The position numbers and the translations under genes were made by a program. The notes under the pieces were generated by a model. It saw nothing but the letters and a program-made list of their open reading frames with translations, ran no database searches and had not been told where the DNA came from. From the NCBI RefSeq assembly GCF_016793595.1, contig NZ_JAEULY010000002.1, positions 186,001-250,000 of the forward strand: a stretch of DNA of 64,000 nucleotides. Reading direction: 5' to 3'. Each line of letters starts with the position of its first letter. Within the stretch, counting starts at the first letter, position 1. Of the stretch, positions 34,849-43,147 are shown piece after piece. The stretch is from Phreatobacter sp. GTDB lineage: Bacteria; Pseudomonadota; Alphaproteobacteria; Rhizobiales; Phreatobacteraceae.

Positions 34849-36069
34849 TTGACCCATCCGGTGACGCAGCAGGAGCGCGGTACAGCTCCGGTCCTCGACA
34901 TCGACCCTTACGACGATGCCGTGCTGGAACAGCCCCATGCCATGTATGCGGCGGTCCGCGCGGCTGGCCCGGTCGCCTATCTCAGCCGATACGACGTCCA
35001 CGTCATGGGCCGGCACCGCGACATCATGCCGGTGCTGAAGGACTGGGAAACCTATTCCTCCACCGGCGGTTCGGGACTGGGCGACATCCGCAAGCCCGGT
35101 GCCTGGCGGCCGGGCAGCCCGATCGTCGAGGTCGATCCGCCGCGCCATACCCAGGTTCGCACGGTGCTCCAGCGGATCTTGTCGCCGGGCCTGCTGCGCC
35201 AGTGGCGCGAGGGCTTCGAGAAGGCCGCGGACGAACTCGTCCAGAGCCTTGTCGAGAGGGGCGAATTCGATGGCGTCGACGATCTGTCGGAAACCTACGT
35301 CTCCCAGACTTTCCCGGACGCTCTCGGCCTGAAGGACTCGCCGGAACGACGTAGGAACCTGTTCCTGTTGGGCGAACTGAATTTCGACGGGCAGGGACCG
35401 CGCAACGCCCGTTTCGAGGCGACCCAGAAGCGCGCCGACGAGATCTGGGACTGGTATCTCGACAGCATGAAGCGCGAGGCCATGGTGCCGGGCGGCTTCG
35501 GCGAGAAGATCTTCCAGGCCGCTGATGCCGGCGAGATCGAGCACGAGACGGCGCCGCTGCTGGTGCGTTCGTTCCTGCGCGGCGGGCTCGATTCCACGAC
35601 CAGCACGATTTCCGCGGCGCTCTGGTATCTGGCGAAGGATCCCGTGCAGTGGCGTGCGCTCAAGGCCGATCCGTCGAAGGTGCGCACTGCCTTCGACGAG
35701 GCCATGCGGCTGGAGACGCCGATCCAGAACGTCTGTCGGCAGACCATGCGCGAAGTCGAGATCGACGGCGTAACGGTTCCCGACGACAGCAAGATCCTGA
35801 TCCTGCTCGGTTCGGCCAATCGCGATCCGGATCAGTGGGAGCGGCCTGATGAGTTCGACCTCACCCGCTCGACCTTCGGCCATCTGGCACTCGGAACCGG
35901 GGTTCACATGTGCATCGGGCAGATGGTCGCGCGCATGGAGGGAGAGGCGGTGCTCAAGGCCGTGACCAGCCGCATCGCCAGCCTTGAACTGGCGGGCGAG
36001 CCGACGCGGGCGCTGAACAACAACCTGCGCAGCCTGAAGACCCTGCCGCTGAAGGCCACAGCGGCCTGA
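34849..36069 (+). CDS. Cytochrome P450, CYP199-like
   Basis: Heme monooxygenase of 406 residues, started at TTG 34849 behind CAGGGAG. The fold signatures are: I-helix LVRSFLRGGLDSTTST (D248, S249, T250), ExxR E284-R287 (EAMR), and the heme loop LALGTGVHMCIGQ with ligand C355. It closely follows CYP199A2/A4 of Rhodopseudomonas (GPVAYLSRYDV, WRPGSPIVEVDPP, SANRDPDQW). Residues that hold the benzoate carboxylate in CYP199A4 (R92, S95, R243, S244) appear as R87, S90, R240, S241, so a para-substituted benzoate is a likely substrate. Odd points: the Cys-loop Phe is Leu, and the I-helix Thr is Ser. A reductase follows, but no ferredoxin. Confidence 0.92.
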   Translation: MTHPVTQQERGTAPVLDIDPYDDAVLEQPHAMYAAVRAAGPVAYLSRYDVHVMGRHRDIMPVLKDWETYSSTGGSGLGDIRKPGAWRPGSPIVEVDPPRHTQVRTVLQRILSPGLLRQWREGFEKAADELVQSLVERGEFDGVDDLSETYVSQTFPDALGLKDSPERRRNLFLLGELNFDGQGPRNARFEATQKRADEIWDWYLDSMKREAMVPGGFGEKIFQAADAGEIEHETAPLLVRSFLRGGLDSTTSTISAALWYLAKDPVQWRALKADPSKVRTAFDEAMRLETPIQNVCRQTMREVEIDGVTVPDDSKILILLGSANRDPDQWERPDEFDLTRSTFGHLALGTGVHMCIGQMVARMEGEAVLKAVTSRIASLELAGEPTRALNNNLRSLKTLPLKATAA

Positions 36070-36145
36070 TCGCGACGGGGCGAGGCCCTCCGGGCGCAGA
36101 TTTCGCAACCGGACGGTGCTAGTCTGGCGCTATGCGGGTGAGTGC

Positions 36146-37387
36146 ATGATGGGCGACGTTGTCATTGTCGGGGCAGGGCAGGCCGGTTTGCAGGCCGCCA
36201 TTTCGCTGCGCGAGGAAGGGTTTTCGGGGCGCATTCGCCTGATTGGCGACGAGGCGGCGCTACCCTATCAGCGCCCGCCGCTCTCCAAGGCGTTCCTGAC
36301 GGGCGATGCCGGCGAGGCCAATCTGGTGCTGCGCCCTCAGGCCTTGCTGGACAAGGCGGAGATCGAATTCGTCGCGGGCGCGCGCGTCGAGGGTATCGAC
36401 CGCGGCGATGCCCGCATCACCGTGGGCAAGGATCGCATCGGCTACGATCACCTGATCCTCGCCACGGGATCCCGCAATCGCCATCTCGAGGTCGCAGGCG
36501 CGGATGCTGACGGCGTCATGTCGCTGCGCGGCCTCGCGGACGCCCGGCAGCTCAAGGCACGCCTCGGCGAGGCTGGCCGCATCGCGATCATCGGCGCGGG
36601 GTTCATCGGGCTCGAATTCGCCGGCGTGGCGGCCAAGCTGGGCCGCGAGGTCCGGGTCGTGGAACTCGCGCCGCGAGCCATGGCCCGTGCGGTCAGCGAA
36701 CAGGTCTCGGCCCATTGCGAGGCGCGGCATGCGAGTTGGGGTACGCGGTTCGCGTTTGGCGCGGGCGTTGTCGATGTCGAACAGGCGGGCGGCAAGGCGC
36801 GGGGGGTGCGGCTCGCCGACGGCGAGGTGATCCCTGCCGATCTGATCGTGGTCGGCATCGGCGCGATGGCCAATGCCGAGCTCGCCGCCGATGCGGGGCT
36901 GGCGGTCGGCAACGGCATCGTGGTCGATGCGCTGCTGCGCACCGAGGATCACGCCATCTCCGCGATCGGCGACTGCGCGTTCCATCCGAATGCCTTCGCC
37001 AGCGGGCCTGTGCGCCTTGAATCGGTGCAGAACGCCATCGACCAGGGACGCAGCGTCGCTGCCCGGCTCGCCGGACGCCCGAAGCCCTATCACGCGGTGC
37101 CCTGGTTCTGGTCCGACCAGGGTGACATGAAGATCCAGATGGCGGGACTTACCGCGGCGCGCGACCACGTCGTGCAGCGCGGCGATCCCTCGGAAGGCCG
37201 GTTCTCGGTCTTCTGCTTCCGCGACGGGCTGCTGCTCGGCGTCGAATCGGTCAATCGTCCGGCGGACCACATGCTGGCGCGGCGCATCCTCGCGAGCGGG
37301 CGCAAGTGGACGCTGTCGGATGTCGAGGCCTTCGACTTCGACCTCAAGGCGATGACGGCTGAACCGGTGCGTGCGGCTGACGTGTAA
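36146..37387 (+). CDS. NAD(P)H ferredoxin reductase of P450 system
   Basis: FAD-dependent electron donor for the P450, via a [2Fe-2S] ferredoxin. The 413-residue protein starts at ATG 36146. The FAD dinucleotide motif GAGQAGLQAA is near the N-terminus, then LPYQRPPLSKAFL. The NAD(P)H motif GAGFIGLEFAG is near residue 155, and the FAD ribose-binding SAIGDCAFHPN (about 280) and the C-terminal putidaredoxin-reductase-like domain follow. It is 76 bp downstream of the P450 gene and most likely cotranscribed. A ferredoxin gene, which usually sits between P450 and reductase in such systems, is missing here. Confidence 0.93.
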   Translation: MMGDVVIVGAGQAGLQAAISLREEGFSGRIRLIGDEAALPYQRPPLSKAFLTGDAGEANLVLRPQALLDKAEIEFVAGARVEGIDRGDARITVGKDRIGYDHLILATGSRNRHLEVAGADADGVMSLRGLADARQLKARLGEAGRIAIIGAGFIGLEFAGVAAKLGREVRVVELAPRAMARAVSEQVSAHCEARHASWGTRFAFGAGVVDVEQAGGKARGVRLADGEVIPADLIVVGIGAMANAELAADAGLAVGNGIVVDALLRTEDHAISAIGDCAFHPNAFASGPVRLESVQNAIDQGRSVAARLAGRPKPYHAVPWFWSDQGDMKIQMAGLTAARDHVVQRGDPSEGRFSVFCFRDGLLLGVESVNRPADHMLARRILASGRKWTLSDVEAFDFDLKAMTAEPVRAADV

Positions 37388-37424
37388 CGTCAGGTCTCTG
37401 TGCCCACATTTGCCACTCAGGAAG

Positions 37425-37439
37425 TATCGAACTTCAATA
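37425..37439 (+). promoter_or_regulatory. Degenerate operator upstream of iclR-type gene
   Basis: TATCG-AACTT-CAATA differs by one base from the palindromic core TATCG-N5-CGATA seen at 34759-34773 and 38593-38607. It lies 119 bp before the regulator start and 9 bp after a TTGCCA -35-like element, which suggests autoregulation. It lacks the third half-site. Confidence 0.55.
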
Positions 37440-37558
37440 CGATCGTGTTGAAAACGGCAGCGCGGACGGCCATGATCGCGGCGCCGGGCGACCTCGCATG
37501 CGCCCCCCGCCGGCGCCGGTCGCGGTCCGAATGAACTGGGAATGCCGGGAGGCACAGG

Positions 37559-38404
37559 TTGAGCACAATCGGTGGAAAGTCCAGCCGGCCGGGACCGCGC
37601 GCCGCAGAGCCGCGTTCCGTGCCGAAGGCAAACGGGCAGGCCAGCGCGCCAGCAGTCGATGACCGTCTTTTCCTGCAGTCCGTTGCCCGTGCGATCGATG
37701 TGCTGGAAGCCTTCGCGCAAAGCCCCAAGCCGAAATCACTCGGCGAGATCGCCGCCGCTGCGGGCGTCAACAAGAGCGCGGCGCAGCGCATCGGCCTAAC
37801 GCTGCTGAGCCGAGGCTACCTTGAGCGCGCCGACAGCGGCGGGCTGATGCTTGGCCGCAAGCTGCTCGACAGGTCGTTCGACTATCTGCGCTCGAACCCG
37901 CTGATCGAGCGGGCGCTGCCGGTTCTCACCGATCTGCGCAAGCAGGCCGGCGAACGCACCGACCTGTCGCTGTTCGACCGGACCACGATCATCTACGCCA
38001 CACGCCTGCAGAGCAAACGCGAGACCTTCTACGCGACGCTCGCGGGCCGGCGCATTCCGACTTTCACCTCGTCCGGCGGGCGCGCCTGTCTCGCCCTGCT
38101 GCCGGATCCGGAGGTGGATGAGATCCTGGAGCGCTCCGAGCGGCGGCCGATGACGCCGAAATCGATCACCGAGCCCGCCAAGGTATGGGCGAAGATCCGG
38201 GAGGCGCGGCGCGACGGCTATGCCTGTTCGGTGGAGGAATCGCTCATCGGTGAGATCGCCGTGGGCGCCGCCATATCCGACAGCCGCAGGCGGCCGCTGG
38301 GCGCGATCCATATAGCCGGCTCGCTCAGCGAGTGGTCGGTTGAGGATTTCCGCCGCCGGTTTGCCCCGCTCGCTTCCGAGGCCGCTCGCGCTCTGAGCGG
38401 CTGA
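37559..38404 (+). CDS. IclR family transcriptional regulator
   Basis: The 281-residue protein starts at TTG 37559 behind GGGAGGCACAGG. Residues 1-35 are an extended disordered arm. The winged helix-turn-helix spans about 36-100 (QSVARAIDVLEAFAQSPKPK, SLGEIAAAAGVNKSAAQRIG) and the IclR effector domain about 110-280 (RTDLSLFDRTTIIYATRLQS, SSGGRACLALLPDPEV, GYACSVEESLIGEIAVGAAI). IclR proteins often respond to aromatic or carboxylic acids. It lies between the P450 unit and the ABC importer operon, and both have the same composite site, so it is the likely regulator of both. Confidence 0.92.
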   Translation: MSTIGGKSSRPGPRAAEPRSVPKANGQASAPAVDDRLFLQSVARAIDVLEAFAQSPKPKSLGEIAAAAGVNKSAAQRIGLTLLSRGYLERADSGGLMLGRKLLDRSFDYLRSNPLIERALPVLTDLRKQAGERTDLSLFDRTTIIYATRLQSKRETFYATLAGRRIPTFTSSGGRACLALLPDPEVDEILERSERRPMTPKSITEPAKVWAKIREARRDGYACSVEESLIGEIAVGAAISDSRRRPLGAIHIAGSLSEWSVEDFRRRFAPLASEAARALSG

Positions 38405-38549
38405 GCTGCCTTTTCGGTCCTATCCGCTCCGTCCGACCGGCCGGCCGCCAAGCCTACGCGCCGAGCGCGACGCCGCGCGGACTTGCAGCATGCTCGTGAG
38501 TTAGGCGCGACACGACAATCATTCATGCGTTTCGGAATGGCTGATCCGT

Positions 38550-38607
38550 TTGACACTCCACGGGAGTCCGTCGCACAATATCGATATAGCCGTATCGACA
38601 AGCGATA
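38550..38607 (+). promoter_or_regulatory. Promoter and three-half-site operator of the ABC importer operon
   Basis: TTGACA (38550-38555), an 18-bp spacer and CACAAT (38574-38579) form a promoter. CGATA-N6-TATCG-N5-CGATA follows at 38582-38607, identical in half-sites and spacing to the P450 gene. Palindromes ATATCGATAT (38578) and CGATATATCG (38603) overlap it. The first gene starts at 38633. Confidence 0.72.
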
Positions 38608-38632
38608 TATCGTCAACTTCTGGAGTGGGTCC

Positions 38633-39784
38633 ATGGCAACGCTTTCCCGTCGTCACATGCTCAGCATTCTCGGCGCCAGCGTGGCTGCGCCGGCCATCGT
38701 GCGTGCGCAGTCGTCGGAGCCGCTGAAGATCGGCGGCATGCTGCCGCTGTCGGGCCCCGCCAGCATCGAGGGGCGTCAGATCATTCTCGGCCTCCAGTTC
38801 GCCGTCGAGGAAATCAATGCCAAGGGCGGCGTCTTCGGCCGTCGGATCGAACTCGTCATGGAAGACGACGAGAGCAACTCGACCAAGGGCGTTACCGCGG
38901 TGCGCCGTCTGATCGAGCGCGAGAAGGTGCCGTTCATCGTCGGCACCTACGCGACGGGCGTTGCGGCAGCGGCGTCCAAGGTGTCGGCGGAATACAAGGT
39001 CCCGATGCTTTCCGGCGGTTCGACCGGCGCGCTCGCCACCGACCAGAACACGCCCGGCGACCCCTGGTTCTTCCGTTCGTGGCCGGACAGCAATGCTCAG
39101 GGCGAGGACACCGCCAGGGCGATTGTCGACAAGTTCAAGAAGACCAAGGTCGCGATCATTCACGACAACACCAATTACGGCGTGACCCTCGCCGAGCAGG
39201 TGACGCGCGTCGTCGGCACTGCCGGCGGCTCGATCGTGTCGCGTGACAGCTACAATGCCGGCGAGCAGGATTTCTCCTCCATGCTCACCAAGCTGCGCAC
39301 CCAGCGTCCCGAGGCAGTCTATATCGGCGGCTGGGCGGGTGACGGCGCCAACATCCTCCGCCAGGCGGCCGAGATCGGCCTGCGCGCGCAGTTCGTCGGT
39401 TCGGGTTCGATGCTGTCGGACGACTTCATCCGTCTCGCCGGCCCGGCCTCCGAAGGCTTCGCGGTTGCGAGCCTCTACGAGGCGTCGACGCCCAATCCGG
39501 TCGGCAAGGCCTTCGGCGAGCGCTTCCGCGCCAAGCACAATCAGGACGCCAACACGTTCTCCTCGCTCGGTTACGACTCGACCACCATCGCACTCGAGGC
39601 GATGCGCCGCGCGGGCAAGCCGGATGGCGCCGAGATCCAGAAGGTGCTGAAGAGCGGGATGAAGGACTTTCCGATCGTTCAGGGGCCTGCCGGCACCATG
39701 GCGTCGTTCAACGCCAAGGGCAGCGTCGACTTCCCGAACTTCATCGCAGTCATCAAGGACGGCAAGCGCCGCCTCGACATCTGA
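38633..39784 (+). CDS. ABC transporter substrate-binding protein (HAAT family)
   Basis: Periplasmic receptor of a branched-chain-amino-acid-type importer. The 383-residue protein starts at ATG 38633 behind TGGAGTGGG. The signal is twin-arginine-like (SRRHMLSILGASVAAPAIVRA). The mature protein has the Venus-flytrap ABC receptor pattern: KIGGMLPLSGPASIEGRQI, IELVMEDDESNSTKG, and the hinge IHDNTNYGVTLAEQVTR. Receptors of this family bind many aromatic and aliphatic acids besides amino acids. It begins a seven- or eight-gene operon and is preceded by the shared composite operator. Confidence 0.93.
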   Translation: MATLSRRHMLSILGASVAAPAIVRAQSSEPLKIGGMLPLSGPASIEGRQIILGLQFAVEEINAKGGVFGRRIELVMEDDESNSTKGVTAVRRLIEREKVPFIVGTYATGVAAAASKVSAEYKVPMLSGGSTGALATDQNTPGDPWFFRSWPDSNAQGEDTARAIVDKFKKTKVAIIHDNTNYGVTLAEQVTRVVGTAGGSIVSRDSYNAGEQDFSSMLTKLRTQRPEAVYIGGWAGDGANILRQAAEIGLRAQFVGSGSMLSDDFIRLAGPASEGFAVASLYEASTPNPVGKAFGERFRAKHNQDANTFSSLGYDSTTIALEAMRRAGKPDGAEIQKVLKSGMKDFPIVQGPAGTMASFNAKGSVDFPNFIAVIKDGKRRLDI

Positions 39785-39803
39785 TCGCCTGAAGTCCCCC
39801 GTT

Positions 39804-40694
39804 ATGGATCTCTTCCTGCAATACCTCGCCAACGGCGTGGTGATCGGCAGCACTTATGTGCTGGTCGCGGTCGGCCTCACGTTGATCTTCGGCATTCTCG
39901 GCGTGGTGAACTTCGCCCATGGCGAGTTCTACATGATCGGCGGTTATGCCGGCATCTTCGCGATCACCGTTCTGGGCCTGCCGGTCCTTCCGGCGGTGGC
40001 GGTCGTGCTGGCGACCGCGGCCGTGGTCGGCATCGCCGCGGAAGCGATCCTGCACAAGCCGATGAAAAACCGTGACGCGACGAGCTCGATCATTTCCTCG
40101 TTCGGGCTTGCCGTGGCGCTTCAGAACGCGACGCTGATCGTGATGGGACCGCAGCCTCAGCGGCTCAATCTCGACGTCTCGAAGATCCCGATCCTCTCGT
40201 CGCTGCCGACGGATTTCGGCCCGGTCTTCCTGCCGCAGCAGCGCACGCTCATTCCCCTGACGATGGTGCTGCTGATCGCCATCCTCTACGTCGTGCTGCG
40301 CTACACCTGGACGGGCCGCAGCCTGCGCGCCATGGCGCAGCACGCCACCGTCGCACGGCTCTGCGGCGTGAGGGTCGAGCGGGTCGCCGTGGTAACGTTC
40401 ATGGTCGGCGCGGCGCTGGCCGGCATCGCCGGCATGCTGATGTCGTCGATCTTCCTCGTCTATCCGATCGTCGGCAACATGATCGCGCTCAAGGCCTTCA
40501 CCGTGGTGATCCTCGGCGGCATGGGCAACGTCGCCGGCGCAGCTGCGGCGGGTCTCCTGCTCGGCATCACGGAGTCGCTGACGTCCGGCTACATCGCCAA
40601 TTCGATGCGCGACATCGTCGGCTTCGTCTTCGTCATCCTGGTGCTGCTGTTCCGTCCGCAGGGCCTGTTCGGCAAGGCGGTCGACCGGTCATGA
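39804..40694 (+). CDS. livH: ABC transporter permease LivH-like
   Basis: First permease of the branched-chain-type importer, 296 residues, about eight helices. LivH features are visible: ANGVVIGSTYVLVAVGLTL at the start, VNFAHGEFYMIGGYAGIFA, the EAA-like loop AQHATVARLCGVRVERV, and GGMGNVAGAAAAGLLLGITE. It starts 20 bp after the receptor gene and overlaps livM by 4 bp (ATGA), showing translational coupling. The gene symbol is by homology; the substrate need not be an amino acid. Confidence 0.92.
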   Translation: MDLFLQYLANGVVIGSTYVLVAVGLTLIFGILGVVNFAHGEFYMIGGYAGIFAITVLGLPVLPAVAVVLATAAVVGIAAEAILHKPMKNRDATSSIISSFGLAVALQNATLIVMGPQPQRLNLDVSKIPILSSLPTDFGPVFLPQQRTLIPLTMVLLIAILYVVLRYTWTGRSLRAMAQHATVARLCGVRVERVAVVTFMVGAALAGIAGMLMSSIFLVYPIVGNMIALKAFTVVILGGMGNVAGAAAAGLLLGITESLTSGYIANSMRDIVGFVFVILVLLFRPQGLFGKAVDRS

Positions 40695-41626
40695 AAACGC
40701 TTCTCGCAGCCATTCCGGCGGTCGCGCTTCTCGCCGTCGCGCCGTTCGGTCTCGGGGGTTACGAGACCAACGTGCTGATGATGGTGCTGTTCTTCGTCAT
40801 CCTCGCGGTCGGCCTCGATCTCGTCTCCGGCTATTGCGGCCAGTTCTCCTTCGCCACCGGCGCCTTCTATGGGGTCGGCGCCTACACGGCGGCGATCATG
40901 AGCCGCGACCTCGGAACCTCCATCTGGGTCCATCTGCCGGCGGGCGCCATCGTCGCCGGTCTGTTCGGTCTGCTGCTCGGCATTCCCGCGCTTCGGCTGA
41001 AGGGCCACTTCCTGGCCATCGTAACCATCGCGTTCCAGACAATCGTCTATCTGGTGATCTCGCAGTGGACTTCGTTCACCGGCGGTCAGGTCGGTCTGAC
41101 CATGCCGAATGCAGGTCCGGTCCGCATCTTCGGCGTGACGCTGTTCGAGTTCGGCTCGCTGCGGTCCTATTACTGGCTGACGCTGGCGATGACCGTGATC
41201 TGCCTCATCCTTGCCTGGCGGCTGATCCATTCGCGCCTCGGCCGCGAATGGGTGGCGATCCGCGACGACGAGACGCTCGCCGGCGCGGTCGGCCTCGACA
41301 CGACGCGCGGCAAGCTGACAGCCTTCGTCGCCTACGCGGCGCTGGCGGGCGTCGCGGGCGTGCTCACCGCCCATTCGCTGCGCGGCGTGACGCCGGACGA
41401 CTTCACCATCTGGATCTCGGCGACGGTCGTCGCGATGATGGTGGTCGGCGGTCGTGGGACCTTCGTCGGCCCGATCATCGGAGCTGCGTTCCTCGCGACG
41501 CTGCCCGAGTTCCTCGGCAAGTTCGCCGAGTACAAGATGCTGATCTACGGCGTTCTGCTCGTTCTCGCCATTACGCTGGTGCCTGAAGGCGTCGTCGGCC
41601 GCTGGCGCGCGAGGACCTCCCGATGA
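40691..41626 (+). CDS. livM: ABC transporter permease LivM-like
   Basis: Second permease, 311 residues. LivM signatures include DLVSGYCGQFSFATGAFYGVG, the cytoplasmic loop GREWVAIRDDETLAGAVGLD, and GGRGTFVGPIIGAAFLATLPE. About nine or ten helices. It overlaps livH and livG by 4 bp each. It forms the membrane pore with LivH and receives energy from the two ATPases that follow. Confidence 0.93.
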   Translation: MKTLLAAIPAVALLAVAPFGLGGYETNVLMMVLFFVILAVGLDLVSGYCGQFSFATGAFYGVGAYTAAIMSRDLGTSIWVHLPAGAIVAGLFGLLLGIPALRLKGHFLAIVTIAFQTIVYLVISQWTSFTGGQVGLTMPNAGPVRIFGVTLFEFGSLRSYYWLTLAMTVICLILAWRLIHSRLGREWVAIRDDETLAGAVGLDTTRGKLTAFVAYAALAGVAGVLTAHSLRGVTPDDFTIWISATVVAMMVVGGRGTFVGPIIGAAFLATLPEFLGKFAEYKMLIYGVLLVLAITLVPEGVVGRWRARTSR

Positions 41627-42411
41627 CCGTGCCGATCCTCGAAGCCAGGGCCATCACCAAGCGGTTCGGCGGCGTCACCGCCGTCAACGCGGCGAGCCTC
41701 ACCGTCGGCAAGGGCCAGATCGTCGGGCTGATCGGCCCGAACGGCTCCGGCAAGTCGACCATGGTCAATCTCGTCACCGGCGAGATGACGCCGGACGAGG
41801 GGCAGTTCCTGTTCAACGGCCACGAGATCACCGCGCTGCCGTCCTATCGGCGGGCGCGGCTCGGCATGGCGCGGTCGTTCCAGCTGCTCAGGCTGTTTTC
41901 CTCGCTGAGCGTCGAGGACAATCTCGTCCTCGCCAACCACATGCGGATGCAGTCGAGCCTGACCGCCTCGATCCTCGACCGGGCTGCCGCCCGCGAGGAG
42001 GAGGCCGCGGCCCGCAAGCGCGCACGCGAACTGCTCGCCTGGTTCGACCTTCAGGAATTTGCCTCGCGGCCGGTGACGGCGCTCTCCATCGGCCAGCAGC
42101 GCATGGTGGAGCTCGCCCGCGGCATGATGAGCGAACCGACCCTGTTCGTGCTCGACGAGCCCGCGGCCGGCCTGTCGCCGCCGAATGTCGACCGGCTCAT
42201 TCAGCTGATCCGCCGCATGCGCGACGAGTTCGGCATGAGCATCCTCCTGGTCGAGCATGTCATGCGCGTCGTGCGCGACCTCTGCGACCATGTCGTGGTG
42301 CTCGATTCCGGCGAGAAGATCGCGGAAGGCGAGCCGGAGGCCGTGGTGAAGGACCCGGTCGTCGTGGAGGCCTATATCGGAACGGGATGGAAGCGCCGTG
42401 CTCAGGGTTGA
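41623..42411 (+). CDS. livG: ABC transporter ATP-binding protein LivG-like
   Basis: ATPase subunit of 262 residues. Walker A GPNGSGKSTM (about residues 39-48), signature LSIGQQRMVELARGM (a variant of the usual LSYGQQR), Walker B LFVLDEPAAGLSP and H-loop VEHVMRVV are all present. LivG carries an insertion after Walker A (NGHEITALPSYRRARLGMAR) as here. It overlaps livM by 4 bp and livF by 14 bp. Confidence 0.93.
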   Translation: MTVPILEARAITKRFGGVTAVNAASLTVGKGQIVGLIGPNGSGKSTMVNLVTGEMTPDEGQFLFNGHEITALPSYRRARLGMARSFQLLRLFSSLSVEDNLVLANHMRMQSSLTASILDRAAAREEEAAARKRARELLAWFDLQEFASRPVTALSIGQQRMVELARGMMSEPTLFVLDEPAAGLSPPNVDRLIQLIRRMRDEFGMSILLVEHVMRVVRDLCDHVVVLDSGEKIAEGEPEAVVKDPVVVEAYIGTGWKRRAQG

Positions 42412-43114
42412 GAACCTCGTCGCCGGCTACGGGCGTACGCGCATCCTCCATGGGGTGAGCCTCAACGTGCCTAAGGGCGGGCTCGTCGCCCTGCTCGGCG
42501 GCAACGGCACCGGCAAATCCACCACCCTGAAGTCCATTGTCGGCCTCGTCGACGTGCAGGAAGGGCAGGTCGTCCTCAACGATCAGGTGGTCAACACCGT
42601 GCCGCCCGAGCAGCGCTCGGCGCTCGGCCTGTCGCTGGTGCCCCAGGGCAAGGAGGTCTTCGCCGCCATGAGCGTCGAGGAAAACCTGCTGATGGGCGCT
42701 TTCCACCGCCGCAGGGACAGGGCCGGCATCGCCGCCGACCTGGAGGGTGTCTACCAGCGCTTCAAGCGGCTGCGAGAGCGGCGCAAGGTCAATGCCGGCA
42801 TGCTCTCCGGCGGCGAGAGGCAGATGCTGTCCATCGGCCGGTCGCTGATGGCGCGCCCTTCCGTGCTGCTCCTGGACGAACCATCGGCTGCGCTCGCGCC
42901 GCGCATCGTCGAGGAGATAGCGGAAGCGATCCTCGGTCTTCGGGCGCTCGGGCTGACGCTCCTGCTAGTCGAGCAGAATGTCGGCATGGCCCTCGACATC
43001 GCGGACTACATCTACGTCATCCGCGGCGGTCGCATCGCCTATGAGCGCGAGGTCGGCAGCGGCATCGCGATGGAAGAGTTGCAGGAATTCTATCTCGGCG
43101 GGCAGGAGCACTAG
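42398..43114 (+). CDS. livF: ABC transporter ATP-binding protein LivF-like
   Basis: Second ATPase, 238 residues, started at GTG 42398, overlapping livG by 14 bp. Walker A GGNGTGKSTT (about 33-42), signature LSGGERQMLSIGRSL, Walker B VLLLDEPSAALAP, H-loop EQNVGMAL. The LivF-specific VPQGKEVFAAMSVEENLLMG is present. It completes the importer of the operon that starts at 38633. Confidence 0.93.
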   Translation: MLRVENLVAGYGRTRILHGVSLNVPKGGLVALLGGNGTGKSTTLKSIVGLVDVQEGQVVLNDQVVNTVPPEQRSALGLSLVPQGKEVFAAMSVEENLLMGAFHRRRDRAGIAADLEGVYQRFKRLRERRKVNAGMLSGGERQMLSIGRSLMARPSVLLLDEPSAALAPRIVEEIAEAILGLRALGLTLLLVEQNVGMALDIADYIYVIRGGRIAYEREVGSGIAMEELQEFYLGGQEH

Positions 43115-43147
43115 GGCTCCGCACGGCGGCAGGCAGAGAGGCATGGC

